Shown piece by piece: positions 35,153 through 43,442 of a DNA stretch of 64,000 nt. The translations under genes and the position numbers were made by a program. The stretch is from Gemmatimonadota bacterium (lineage in GTDB: Bacteria; Gemmatimonadota; Gemmatimonadetes; Gemmatimonadales; GWC2-71-9). The notes under the pieces are model-generated. The model ran no database searches. It was not told the DNA's origin and worked only from the letters and a program-made list of their open reading frames with translations. Location: NCBI GenBank assembly GCA_016713435.1, contig JADJPD010000012.1, forward strand, positions 124,001 to 188,000. Direction: 5' to 3'. Each line of letters begins with the position of its first letter. Positions within the stretch are counted from its first letter, which is position 1.

Positions 35153-35803
35153 ATGCTCGTCCTGACTCGTACCGAGGTGGGTCGCCGGCTGGCCACCGCA
35201 CTGGTGCCAGTGCTCGGCATGGAACCGACGGTGGTCATCGGAATTTCCCCCGGCGGGATCGCGGTGGCCGCCGAGATTGCGCGGCTGTTCGAGGCACCCC
35301 TCGACGTCCTGCCGGCCTGCCGGCTCGATGTACCCGGCAGGCTCCGTTCAACCTTCGGGGCCATCGCCAACGGATCGACGCTGCTCCTGCCGGGGCGGGT
35401 GGCCGCGCTCGCGCTGCCGGAGGCGTACGTGGCCAGGCTGGTGGAGGTGGCCCACGAGGAGGTGGCCGAGGCGGCCCGGGCGTGGCGTGGCCAGGCCGGC
35501 CCTGTCAGCCTCACGGGCCGCACCGTGGTGCTGGCCGACGACGGCCTGGCCGAGCCGGTGCTCCTGCAGGCCGCGGTGCGCGCCGTCCGCAGCCTCGGCG
35601 CCCGTCGCGTGGTGCTCGCGGCTCCGACCGCCACGGCCGAGTGCTGTGCCGACCTGGGCCGGGCCATCGACACCAGCGTGCTGCTGTATGAAGCGGGCGC
35701 GCCCTGTCCGCTCCGCATCCAGGACCAGACATTTGCCCAGACCACGGGCGCCGACGTGAGCACGCTGGTGCGAACCAGCCGTCCGGTGGCCGTCGCCTCG
35801 TAG
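35153..35803 (+). CDS. Phosphoribosyltransferase-like protein
   Basis: 216 residues, type I PRTase fold: GISPGGIAVAAEIAR near the N-terminus and the loop region VVLADDGLAEPVLLQAA. The second would be the PRPP loop, but the Thr/Gly that grip phosphate in active enzymes are replaced by Glu-Pro, so PRPP binding may be weak or absent. PRTase-fold proteins of this kind sit in the mycobacterial DosR regulon (Rv0571c). AAGGAGG 6 nt before the ATG. It is followed 35 nt later by a CHAD gene. Confidence 0.82.
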   Translation: MLVLTRTEVGRRLATALVPVLGMEPTVVIGISPGGIAVAAEIARLFEAPLDVLPACRLDVPGRLRSTFGAIANGSTLLLPGRVAALALPEAYVARLVEVAHEEVAEAARAWRGQAGPVSLTGRTVVLADDGLAEPVLLQAAVRAVRSLGARRVVLAAPTATAECCADLGRAIDTSVLLYEAGAPCPLRIQDQTFAQTTGADVSTLVRTSRPVAVAS

Positions 35804-35838
35804 CACGGCGCCCCGCTGTCAGGGGCCACTGCCGACCA

Positions 35839-36728
35839 ATGACCCACCTGCCCGAGGTGGTGCTCGCCGAGCTGGGCCCCCGTGCCCAGGCCCTGGCGCA
35901 CCACCTCGACGCGTTCCTGGACCACGGGGATGCCGGGGTGGTGCACGACCTGCGCGTCGCCGCCCGCCGCCTGCGCGCGGCCCTCACGGTCTTCGCCCCG
36001 CTCCTGGTGCTGCCGGGCTGCGTGCGCCGCCAGCCCCTGCGCCGGGTGGAGCGGCGCGCGGGCCGCCTGCGCGACCTCGATGTCCTCGACGACCTGCTCC
36101 AGCGCCACGGCCCCGTCGAGCCCGCGGTGGCCGCCGCCCTCACGTGGAGCTGGCGGATGAGCGCGAGCCCGCCGGGCGGCGGGCGCGCAGCCAGGCGCGG
36201 AAGGCCGGGCTGCGCGACCTCGCGCACGAGCTCGAGCGGTGGCTCGAGGCGCCCAGCTTCACGGCAAGTGCCGGGCTCTCCCTGGCCGCGGCGGTGCCGG
36301 ACCTGCTGCTGCCGACGGTGAGTGGGCTGCTCCTCGAGCCGGCGTGGGCCGTGGCGGAACCGCCGGGTGAAGACGCCCCGAAAGCCGCCGCGTTGCACCG
36401 GCTGCGCCGCCGCATCAAGCGCGTTCGCTACGAAGTCGAGTGCCTGGCCCCGGTGCTGGTGCCGGCGGTGGCCGGCTGGCTGGAGGAACTGCACGCCCTC
36501 CAGGATGCGCTCGGGGCGTGGCACGACGCGGGCGTGCTGCTGCCGCGCCTCGTGCGGCTGGCGCCGCCCGGGCCGCTCCACGCCGCGGTCAGCGCCGAGG
36601 CGGTCGCCGCGCTGGCGCCCTGGCCCGCGTGGCGCGCGCGCTACGTGCAGCCGGTGGCACGGGGCCGGCTCCGGGCGCTGCTCTCCGTCTCCCCAAGCCA
36701 TCCTGGCGCGCCCCATGGAGCCGGCTGA
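35839..36728 (+). pseudogene. CHAD domain protein, frameshifted
   Basis: CHAD domains bind polyphosphate through conserved basic helices. The N-terminal half (35839 to about 36143) shows VVHDLRVAARRLRAAL; the C-terminal half, in the next frame (about 36144 to 36728), shows LHRLRRRIKRVRYEVE, the second copy of the motif. Reading runs smoothly from AAAL to VELADERE if one C is restored near 36143. With that base the protein would be about 296 residues, normal for the family. One-base sequencing loss is as likely as true inactivation. Probably co-transcribed with the PRTase-like gene. Confidence 0.8.
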
Positions 36729-36991
36729 GGAGCTCCGCGAGCGGGCGGCAGTGGGCCATGATGCCGGGGCGGTCGTACCACGCCCGCGCCCGCCGCGGTC
36801 CGAGGCCGCACAGTCGCAGGAGGGCCGTGAGGCTGGCGAGGTGCCCCCTGATGTCCTCATTCCTCAACGCGGGGTACTTCGGGCGTGAGGCGAGGTACTC
36901 CTCCCGGCGGCCTGGGGGTGCTCGACGGTGAACGGCTGGCCGCCGGGGTGACCACCTTCCACCCGGTCCGGGCCGTGGCCGACGGAAGGTG
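36729..36991. other. Unassigned region between CHAD and P-type ATPase genes
   Basis: No convincing gene. On the minus strand a protein-like stretch (from EYLASRPKYPALRNED to LAELLSRLHGARQDGL) lies at about 36700-36900 without a good start or stop. On the plus strand a short protein-like end (VLDGERLAAGVTTFHPVRA) runs to a stop at 36993-36995. These could be remnants of one or two small genes broken by indels. Confidence 0.35.
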
Positions 36992-39658
36992 CTAGTCCAA
37001 GGCTGGCTCAGGGGGGAGGGGCCGGTCATCGCTCCGGGCGCGCCACAGCTTCCAGGCCTGTCCCAGCAGTGCGGGGGCCAGCGCCAGCACGAACACCACC
37101 AGCCACTCCAGCCGCGTGAGCGAATGCACCCCGAGCAGAGAGGCGAGCGGGTGCCACGTGGCGGCCACCACCTGGAGGCCGGCCGCGAGCGCCACCGCGC
37201 CGAGCGCCATCGGATTGCTGCATGCGGCTCCCCACCCCACGACGGGCCCTGTGCGGCGCGCCGTCCCGAGATGGAAGAGCTGCGCGAAGGCGAGGGTGAG
37301 AAACGCCAGCGCGGCCGCCTCCGCCGGCGCGGTGCCGCGACCGAGGCCCCAGGCAAACGCCGCCAGCGTCGCGCCGGCGATCAGGCTACCGTACCCGGCG
37401 ACCTCGCGACGGCTGGCGCGCGTGAGCAGGGGTGTCCGGGCCCCCGCGGGGCCGCGGGCCATGATGCCTGGCTCCGCCGGCTCCACGGCCAGCGCGAGCG
37501 CCGGGATGGTGTCGGTCAGCAGGTTGAGCCAGAGGATCTGGAGCGGGTGGAGGGGAGCGGGCCATCCGGCCGCCGCCGCCAGCAGCACCACGGCGAGCTC
37601 GGCCATGTTGCAGGCGAGCAGGTAGACCACGGCCTTGCGGACGTTGTCGTGAATCACGCGGCCCTCGGCCACGGCGATCGCGATGGTCGCGAAGCGGTCA
37701 TCGGCCAGGACCACGTCGGCGGCCTCGCGGGCGAGATCGGTCCCCCGCCGCCCCATGGCCACGCCGATGTCCGCCTTGCGGAGGGCGGCCGCGTCGTTGA
37801 TGCCGTCACCGAGCATGGCGACCACCGCTCCCTCGCGCTGCAGGGCCGCCACCAGCCGGAGCTTCCCCGCCGGGCTCACCCGGCTCCACACCGCCGTCCG
37901 GGCCCCGGCCGCCGCCAGCTCGCTGTCCGGGAGGCAGTCGAGCTCGGCCCCGTCCCGGGTCTCGGCGCCCGCCGGCAGCAGGTCCAGTTCCCGGGCGATG
38001 GCGGTGGCGGTCGCCTGCTGGTCACCGGTCAGCATCACGGTGCGGATGCCCGCGCGCCGGAACTGCCCGATGGTGGCCGCCACGCCCGGCGCCGGCGGGT
38101 CCTCCAGGCCCACGAAGCCGAGCAGGGTGAAGCCGGTGGGCTCCTCGCCGGGCCCTGGGGGCGGGCCCTCCGCCAGGGCGAGCACGCGAAGTCCCCGCCG
38201 GGCGAGATCGCGGTTGGCTTCGAGGAGGCGGGCGCGTGCCGCGTCGTCGAGCAGTCGGGGGCCCGCGGGCCCGGCCTCGTGGCTGCAGCGCGGCAGCACG
38301 CGGGTGGGGGCGCCCTTGAGGCAGGCCAGCGGCCCGGTGGGACCGGCATGGCAGGTGGCCATGTACATGCGCTCGCTCGTGAAGGCGAGCTCCCCGGTCT
38401 CCGGGTACTCGGCCCGCAGGGCGGCGGGATCGAGCCCCGCGTCCGCCGCCGCCACGAGCAGCGCGGCCTCCATCGGGTCGCCCGCGACCACCCAGCCCCC
38501 GGCCTGCCGGCTCGCGGCGGCGCGGTTGGCCAGGGCGCCGGCCCGCAGCGCCGCGACCACCCGCGGGTCCGCCCGGCCGGCGTCCGGGCCCGTCGCGAGC
38601 GGGAGATCCCGGTCCGCCAGGCGAAGCAGGGTGGCGGTCATGACCCCGGTGGTGAGGGTCCCGGTCTTGTCGGTGCAGATCACCGACACCGAACCCAGGG
38701 TCTCCACCGACGGCAGCCGGCGGATGAGGGCGGCCTGGCGCGCCATGCGGTGCACGCCGAGCGCGAGCGTGATCGTGGCTACGGCGGGCAGGCCCTCCGG
38801 CACGGCGGCCACCGCGAGCGCGATGGTGGTCTGCAGCACCACGGGGAGGGGCACACCATTCCGCCAGGCCAGAAGCCCGGCCAGCGCCGCCGCGCCCACG
38901 GCGAGCAGGGCCAGCGGGCGCCCCAGCGCCTCGAGGCGCCGCTCGAGCGGCGTGCGATCCTCCCCGAACCCGGCCGCGAGCGTGCCGACCTGGCCCACCT
39001 CGGTGGCCATGCCCGTGGCCACCACCACCGCCTCACCCCGGCCGCCCACCACCGGCGTGCCCTTGTAGGCCATGGTCCGTCGGGCAGGCAGCGGAGTCTC
39101 GGCGGGGAGTTCCACTCCCGCGGCCTTGGCCACGGGGGCGGACTCGCCCGTGAGCGGCGCCTCGAGCAGGGCGAGGTCGTGGGTGGTCAGCAGCCGGGCA
39201 TCCGCCGGCACCGTCTGCCCCGCCTCGAGGATGATCACGTCGCCCGGCACCAGCGTGTCGGCTGCGACCTCATCCTCGCGGCCGGCCCGCCGGACGCGGG
39301 CGCGCCCCACCTCCAGGCCCAGCAGGCCTTCCATGGCCCGTCGCGCGCGCCACTCGGTGGCAAAGCCTAGCACGCCGTTGAGCAGCAGCACTGCCACGAT
39401 CGCCAGCGCGTCCAGCTGGTCCCCGGTGGCCAGCGAGATGGCCGCCGCCCCGAAGAGCAGGACCACCAGCATGCCGCTGAACTGCCGCAGCAGGATCCGC
39501 AGCAGCGGGGTGGGCCGGATGGCCTGGAAGCGGTTCGGTCCCGTGGCGGCCAGCCGTGCTGCCGCGGCCTCGGGGGACAGCCCGTGCGCCGTGCTCCCGA
39601 GGGCGGCCAGGGTCTCCTCGGCGGTGCGCGCGTGCCAGGGCAGGGCGGTGAGCGTCAT
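36992..39658 (-). CDS. Cation-transporting P-type ATPase (P2 type)
   Basis: 888 residues. Cation-ATPase N-terminal domain (about 5-65), actuator with TGES (EAPLTGESAPV), the M4 ion motif AVPEGLPAVATI, phosphorylation site ICTDKTGTLTT, hinge LGDGINDAAALRKADIGVAMG, and a C-terminal bundle of six helices. PEGLP in M4 is characteristic of Ca2+/Mn2+ and related P2 pumps. In the mycobacterial DosR regulon the counterpart is CtpF. It starts 76 bp after hsp20, with a hairpin between. Confidence 0.92.
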   Translation of the reverse strand: MTLTALPWHARTAEETLAALGSTAHGLSPEAAAARLAATGPNRFQAIRPTPLLRILLRQFSGMLVVLLFGAAAISLATGDQLDALAIVAVLLLNGVLGFATEWRARRAMEGLLGLEVGRARVRRAGREDEVAADTLVPGDVIILEAGQTVPADARLLTTHDLALLEAPLTGESAPVAKAAGVELPAETPLPARRTMAYKGTPVVGGRGEAVVVATGMATEVGQVGTLAAGFGEDRTPLERRLEALGRPLALLAVGAAALAGLLAWRNGVPLPVVLQTTIALAVAAVPEGLPAVATITLALGVHRMARQAALIRRLPSVETLGSVSVICTDKTGTLTTGVMTATLLRLADRDLPLATGPDAGRADPRVVAALRAGALANRAAASRQAGGWVVAGDPMEAALLVAAADAGLDPAALRAEYPETGELAFTSERMYMATCHAGPTGPLACLKGAPTRVLPRCSHEAGPAGPRLLDDAARARLLEANRDLARRGLRVLALAEGPPPGPGEEPTGFTLLGFVGLEDPPAPGVAATIGQFRRAGIRTVMLTGDQQATATAIARELDLLPAGAETRDGAELDCLPDSELAAAGARTAVWSRVSPAGKLRLVAALQREGAVVAMLGDGINDAAALRKADIGVAMGRRGTDLAREAADVVLADDRFATIAIAVAEGRVIHDNVRKAVVYLLACNMAELAVVLLAAAAGWPAPLHPLQILWLNLLTDTIPALALAVEPAEPGIMARGPAGARTPLLTRASRREVAGYGSLIAGATLAAFAWGLGRGTAPAEAAALAFLTLAFAQLFHLGTARRTGPVVGWGAACSNPMALGAVALAAGLQVVAATWHPLASLLGVHSLTRLEWLVVFVLALAPALLGQAWKLWRARSDDRPLPPEPALD

Positions 39659-39671
39659 GGTCGCAGAAAGA

Positions 39672-39701
39672 ACCGCCCCGGCGGAGCCCGGCCGGGGCGG
39701 T
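39672..39701 (-). terminator. Hairpin between hsp20 and the P-type ATPase gene
   Basis: An 11-bp perfect stem (39672-39682 with 39691-39701) and 8-nt loop. On the minus strand it is followed by TTCTTTC. It would stop hsp20 transcripts but lies only 13 nt before the ATPase ATG, so it may instead act as an attenuator or hide the ribosome site. Confidence 0.6.
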
Positions 39702-39734
39702 GTGCGGTGCGGTCAGGCGCCGGGGGCGAGGGCG

Positions 39735-40193
39735 TCAGCCCTTGATGACGATCTTGCTCTTGGCCTGCGTCTCGATCTTGGGCAGGCGGATCGTGAGCAC
39801 CCCCTCGTGGAACAGCGCCTCGACCTTGGTGGGCTCCACCGGCTTGGGCAGCCGGATGTTGCGCAGGAACTGGCCGGTCTCCCGTTCCTCCCACAGCACG
39901 TGCTCGTTGGCCTCGCGCACCATCGCCTCACGATGGCCGGTCAGCGTCAGCACATCGGCCTCGAGGTGGACGTCGAGGTTCTCCCGCGGCACGCCCGGCA
40001 CTTCCGCGCGGAGGATGAATTCCTTCTCGGTTTCCGTCAGGTCCAGGGCCGGCACCCAGGTGACCGGGGCCTTCCGGAGCGGCTCGGTGCCAAGGAGCGG
40101 GAACATCACCGGCGGGGCGAGGAAGCGCTCGAAGACGTCCTCGATGTCGCGAACCATCGTGGGCATGCCGGTGGGGATCTTGGTGACTTTCAT
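39735..40193 (-). CDS. Small heat-shock protein, Hsp20/alpha-crystallin family
   Basis: 152 residues; the ATG at 40193 follows GGGAGG. The alpha-crystallin domain spans about 45-140 (VPALDLTETEKEFILRAEVPGV, the ERETGQFLRNIRLP block, and the A-x-x-x-n-G-V-L signature as ALFHEGVLTIRLPK). ATP-independent holdase in the cytoplasm. HspX, of the same family, is a hallmark of dormancy regulons; the neighbours here support a similar role. Confidence 0.94.
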   Translation of the reverse strand: MKVTKIPTGMPTMVRDIEDVFERFLAPPVMFPLLGTEPLRKAPVTWVPALDLTETEKEFILRAEVPGVPRENLDVHLEADVLTLTGHREAMVREANEHVLWEERETGQFLRNIRLPKPVEPTKVEALFHEGVLTIRLPKIETQAKSKIVIKG

Positions 40194-40312
40194 GGGGTCC
40201 TCCCGTGGTGAACCGTGGGACGATTCAGCCGTGCTGCGGAACTGCACCCAAGCCTAACAAATCACGCGCCAAGAAACCGGGAAACGGCCGCGAAACTTCG
40301 CTCATGAACGGG

Positions 40313-40729
40313 TCAGTGGCCCGGCTCCTGCGGGAAGCGGTGACTGATTTCCCACACGTACGCGGCGATCGCCTTTGCCTGGGCGTCGCTCATGTCGGCC
40401 CAGCCGCGCATCGGCATGGCGAGGCCGCGGGTCGAGAATTGCCGCGGGACCCCGTGGAGGATGCGGCCCAGGATGCCGGCGTAGGTGTCGGGTCCGTGCA
40501 TCCAGATCCCCTGGCCGATCGGGGCGCCACTGTCGGTGCCGATCCCGCGCGGCCCGTGGCAGCCGCTGCACCCCGCAATGCCGTGGAACAGCGAGTCCCC
40601 GGCGGCGATGGCGGAATCCGTCACCTCGGGTGGGCGATGCGGCGGTCTGGGAACGGCGGGATCCTGGGCGGCGAGGGTCGCCGGGAGGAGGACGAGCAGG
40701 GGAAGGGCAATTCGGGCCAGGCGGACCAT
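40313..40729 (-). CDS. Periplasmic mono-heme cytochrome c
   Basis: 138 residues. Signal peptide cleaved near LAAQ; heme motif CSGCHGPRG (about 54-58), then GAPIGQGIW and an axial Met in RGLAMPMRGW. Class I cytochrome c of the cbb3/alternative-complex type. It lies downstream of the cco assembly genes on the same strand, so it could carry electrons to the oxidase. Confidence 0.9.
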   Translation of the reverse strand: MVRLARIALPLLVLLPATLAAQDPAVPRPPHRPPEVTDSAIAAGDSLFHGIAGCSGCHGPRGIGTDSGAPIGQGIWMHGPDTYAGILGRILHGVPRQFSTRGLAMPMRGWADMSDAQAKAIAAYVWEISHRFPQEPGH

Positions 40730-40743
40730 CGGGACCTCCGGGA

Positions 40744-40784
40744 ACCAGCCTCCCCAGCATAGGCGCGGGGGAATGAAGGCTGGT
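40744..40784 (-). terminator. Inverted repeat after ccoS
   Basis: ACCAGCCT (40744-40751) and AGGCTGGT (40777-40784) are perfect 8-bp complements with a 25-nt loop in the 79-bp gap between ccoS and the cytochrome c gene. No T-run, so a weak terminator or RNA-processing stem. Confidence 0.3.
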
Positions 40785-40808
40785 GCAAGGTGGGGTGAAC
40801 CCCCCGGG

Positions 40809-40949
40809 TCAATCCTGGTCGTGCACCACCCGCTGGGGCGGGTCGTCGAGGTCGTCGAACTGGCCCTCGCGCACCGCCTTGAGGAACATGTAGAGGAAGA
40901 ACCCGCCGACCGCGAGCACGATCGGCAGCAGGAAGGCTATCGCTCGCAT
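40809..40949 (-). CDS. ccoS: CcoS, cbb3 oxidase maturation protein
   Basis: 46 residues. One TM (FLLPIVLAVGGFFLYMFL) followed by the CcoS-type tail GQFDDLDDPPQRVVHD, where the FDDL/D-P motif is diagnostic. It starts inside the last 13 nt of ccoI. CcoS is needed for cofactor (copper/heme) insertion into CcoN. Confidence 0.9.
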   Translation of the reverse strand: MRAIAFLLPIVLAVGGFFLYMFLKAVREGQFDDLDDPPQRVVHDQD

Positions 40950-43324
40950 TGCTCCTCCTTGCGGACCAGGTGCTCCACCCGCGCCGCGTTCCAGAGCACC
41001 ACGGTGCTCGAGATCGGCATCAGGATGGCCGCCACCAGCGGGTTCACCAGCCCCGCCATCGCCGCGGCCACGGAGATCACGTTGTAGAAGATAGACTGGA
41101 CCTGGCTCGAGCGGACCATCGCGCGGGCCACCCGCGCGGCCCGGACCCCCGCCGCGATGGGCCGGAGCGAACCGGTCCCGATGATCCCGTCCGCCACCAG
41201 CACGCTGCTGGCCGCCCCGCCCGCCATGGCGATCCCCACGTCCGCCGCGGCGAGCGCCGGCCCGTCGTTGAGCCCGTCGCCCGCGAACACCACCACCCGT
41301 CCCTCCGCCTGGCGATCACGGATCCATGCGGCCTTGCCCGCCGGGTCCACGCGCGCCACCAGCGTCTCGATGCCCGCCTGACGGCCCATCCGCCGGGCCA
41401 CCGCCTCGTGGTCGCCGGTGAGGAGCACGGGCTTGAGCCCGAGTTGCTGGAGCCCGGCCACGGCCTGGTGGGCGTCGGGCCGCACCGTGTCGCCGAGGCG
41501 GATGGCCTGCCCCTCCTCGCCCGTGTCGCCCCGGCGCAACTGCACGGCACCGGGGCCCGCGCTCACCAGCTCCCAGCGCACGCCGTCCACCACGCCGCTG
41601 ATGCCCACGCCGGCCTCCTCGTGCACCTCCTCGGCCTGGGGCAGGGGGATCCCGCGGGCCGCCGCCTCGTCGGTGATGGCCCGGGCAATGGGGTGGGCGC
41701 TGTAGCGCTCCAGCCCCGCGGCGATGCGCAGCACCGCGTCGTCCGCGTCGGTGACGGCGATGCTGCCGGCCGTGACCGTCCCGGTCTTGTCGAGCGCGGC
41801 CAGGTCCGTCTCGCCGAGCCGGAGCAGGGCGTCCCCCGAGCGGAGCAGGAGGCCCCGCCGCGCCGTGGCGCCGAGGCCCGCAGCGGTGGCGAGCGGCTGC
41901 GCGAGCGCCAGGGCGCAGGGACAGGCCACCACGAGCACGGCCACCGTGGCCGTGGTGGCGCTGGCCAGGTCCTGGAACCACCACCAGCCCACGAAGGTGC
42001 CGAGCGCGGCGATGAGGGTGGCCGCGGTGAACCACGGCGCGATGCGATCGGTGGAGCTCGGCCGCATCCCGCGATCCTGGGCCGCCTGCAGTTCCGCCGC
42101 CATCTTGTGGATCACCGTGTCGGTGCCCACGGCCTCAACCTCAACCGTGAGCGCCCCGTCGAGCAGCAGGGCGCCGGCCACGATGGCATCGCCGGGACCC
42201 ACCAGCACGGGGGCGGCCTCGCCGGTCAGCAGCGCCAGGCGCACCTGGCCCGACCCCTCGGCCACACGGCCGTCGGCGGCAAACTCCTCGCCGGCGCCGA
42301 CGTCGAGCCAGTCGCCGGGGCGGAGTTCGCCCACCGGCACCGGCTCCACGCCCAGGGTCTCCCCATCGAGGCGGTGCACCCGCCGTGCGGTCCGCGGCAC
42401 CGCGCCCACCAGCGCGCCCGCCGCCTCCGCCGCCCGTCGCCGTCCGCGGGACTCGAGCACCCGCCCCACGAGCAGCAGCGCGACCAGCATCGAGAGCGAG
42501 TCGAGGTATCCATCCTGGCGCTGCAGCGTGGTGACGAGGCCGTGGACGTACAGCACCGCCACGCCGAGGGCCACCGGCAGGTCCATGTGGAGGACCTTGT
42601 GGCGGAGGCCCGCCCATGCGCCGCTGAAGAACGGCTCCGCCGCCCAGACGGTGACCGGCGTGGCGAGGAGCAGGCTGGTCCAGCGGAAGAGCTGCGCGTA
42701 GAAGGGGTCGATGGCCCCGTACCACCAGCCGGCGTAGAGCCCCTCGTAGAGCCCCATGATGGCCAGCGCCGCGACCGAGGCGAACACCGCGCGCAGGACG
42801 AGCCCGCGGTCCGGGGCCGCCGCTTCCGTGAGCGGGCGTGGCCGGTAGCCGAGGGCGGCGATCCGCCGCGCAATGGCGGTGAGGTCGGTGCGCGCCGGGT
42901 CCCAGCGCAGCGTGGCACGCCCGGTGGCGTAGCTCACGGTGGCGCGGGTGATCCCGGGGCTGTGCTCGAGGACCTTCTCGGTGACCCAGACGCAGGAGGC
43001 GCAGCGGAGCCCGTCCACCACCACGCGCGCCTCGCAGGTCCCCTCGGCGGTGGCGGTGACGGGGACCTGCGACCAGTCGCCCTGGGGCAGCGGGTCGGGG
43101 CGCGGGGCGAAGTCGGTGCGTTCGGCGTAGTAGCGCTCGAGCCCGGCGCCGGCGATGATCGCCGCCGCCACCTCACAGCCGGTGCAGCAGAAGCTGTCGG
43201 TGGTGCCCTCCACCGGGGTGCCACAATGCGGACAGCGGGCGGTCGGGCGACCCGCCGCCCCACCGCCCGCGCCCGTCGCCCCGGGGGGCGTGCTAGCGGG
43301 GTTCCGTCTGGTAGGAGCTGACAA
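40937..43324 (-). CDS. ccoI: CcoI, copper-translocating P1B ATPase for cbb3 assembly
   Basis: 795 residues from a TTG start. N-terminal CPHCGTPVEG and FCCTGCEVA cysteine pairs, a heavy-metal domain with GLRCASCVWV (about 105-175), eight membrane helices, TGEA actuator loop, the CPC copper motif in VACPCALALAQP, and DKTGTVT. It exports Cu for the CuB site of CcoN. The order ccoG-ccoH-ccoI-ccoS fixes its role. The TTG lies inside the preceding small gene, so translation is probably coupled. Confidence 0.93.
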   Translation of the reverse strand: MSAPTRRNPASTPPGATGAGGGAAGRPTARCPHCGTPVEGTTDSFCCTGCEVAAAIIAGAGLERYYAERTDFAPRPDPLPQGDWSQVPVTATAEGTCEARVVVDGLRCASCVWVTEKVLEHSPGITRATVSYATGRATLRWDPARTDLTAIARRIAALGYRPRPLTEAAAPDRGLVLRAVFASVAALAIMGLYEGLYAGWWYGAIDPFYAQLFRWTSLLLATPVTVWAAEPFFSGAWAGLRHKVLHMDLPVALGVAVLYVHGLVTTLQRQDGYLDSLSMLVALLLVGRVLESRGRRRAAEAAGALVGAVPRTARRVHRLDGETLGVEPVPVGELRPGDWLDVGAGEEFAADGRVAEGSGQVRLALLTGEAAPVLVGPGDAIVAGALLLDGALTVEVEAVGTDTVIHKMAAELQAAQDRGMRPSSTDRIAPWFTAATLIAALGTFVGWWWFQDLASATTATVAVLVVACPCALALAQPLATAAGLGATARRGLLLRSGDALLRLGETDLAALDKTGTVTAGSIAVTDADDAVLRIAAGLERYSAHPIARAITDEAAARGIPLPQAEEVHEEAGVGISGVVDGVRWELVSAGPGAVQLRRGDTGEEGQAIRLGDTVRPDAHQAVAGLQQLGLKPVLLTGDHEAVARRMGRQAGIETLVARVDPAGKAAWIRDRQAEGRVVVFAGDGLNDGPALAAADVGIAMAGGAASSVLVADGIIGTGSLRPIAAGVRAARVARAMVRSSQVQSIFYNVISVAAAMAGLVNPLVAAILMPISSTVVLWNAARVEHLVRKEEQCER

Positions 43325-43442
43325 CCTGGTCCGCCCCGCTGATCGCCACGTAGGCGAACACCGCGTTGACGACGATCATGATCCCGAGCCCGATGGCGAT
43401 GGCCCAGGGCCAGATCAGGCCGCTCTGCTTACTCGACGACAA
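43293..43442 (-). CDS. Mini FixH/CcoH-like membrane protein
   Basis: 49 residues from a TTG overlapping the end of ccoG by 14 nt. One TM (WPWAIAIGLGIMIVVNAVFAYVAIS) with the NAVFAYVA pattern of FixH/CcoH, then SGADQVVSSYQTEPR and stop. Standard FixH/CcoH has about 100 more periplasmic residues. The position between ccoG and ccoI is exactly that of ccoH, so this is likely a minimal version kept for its TM contact with the oxidase. Confidence 0.72.
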   Translation of the reverse strand: MSSSKQSGLIWPWAIAIGLGIMIVVNAVFAYVAISGADQVVSSYQTEPR

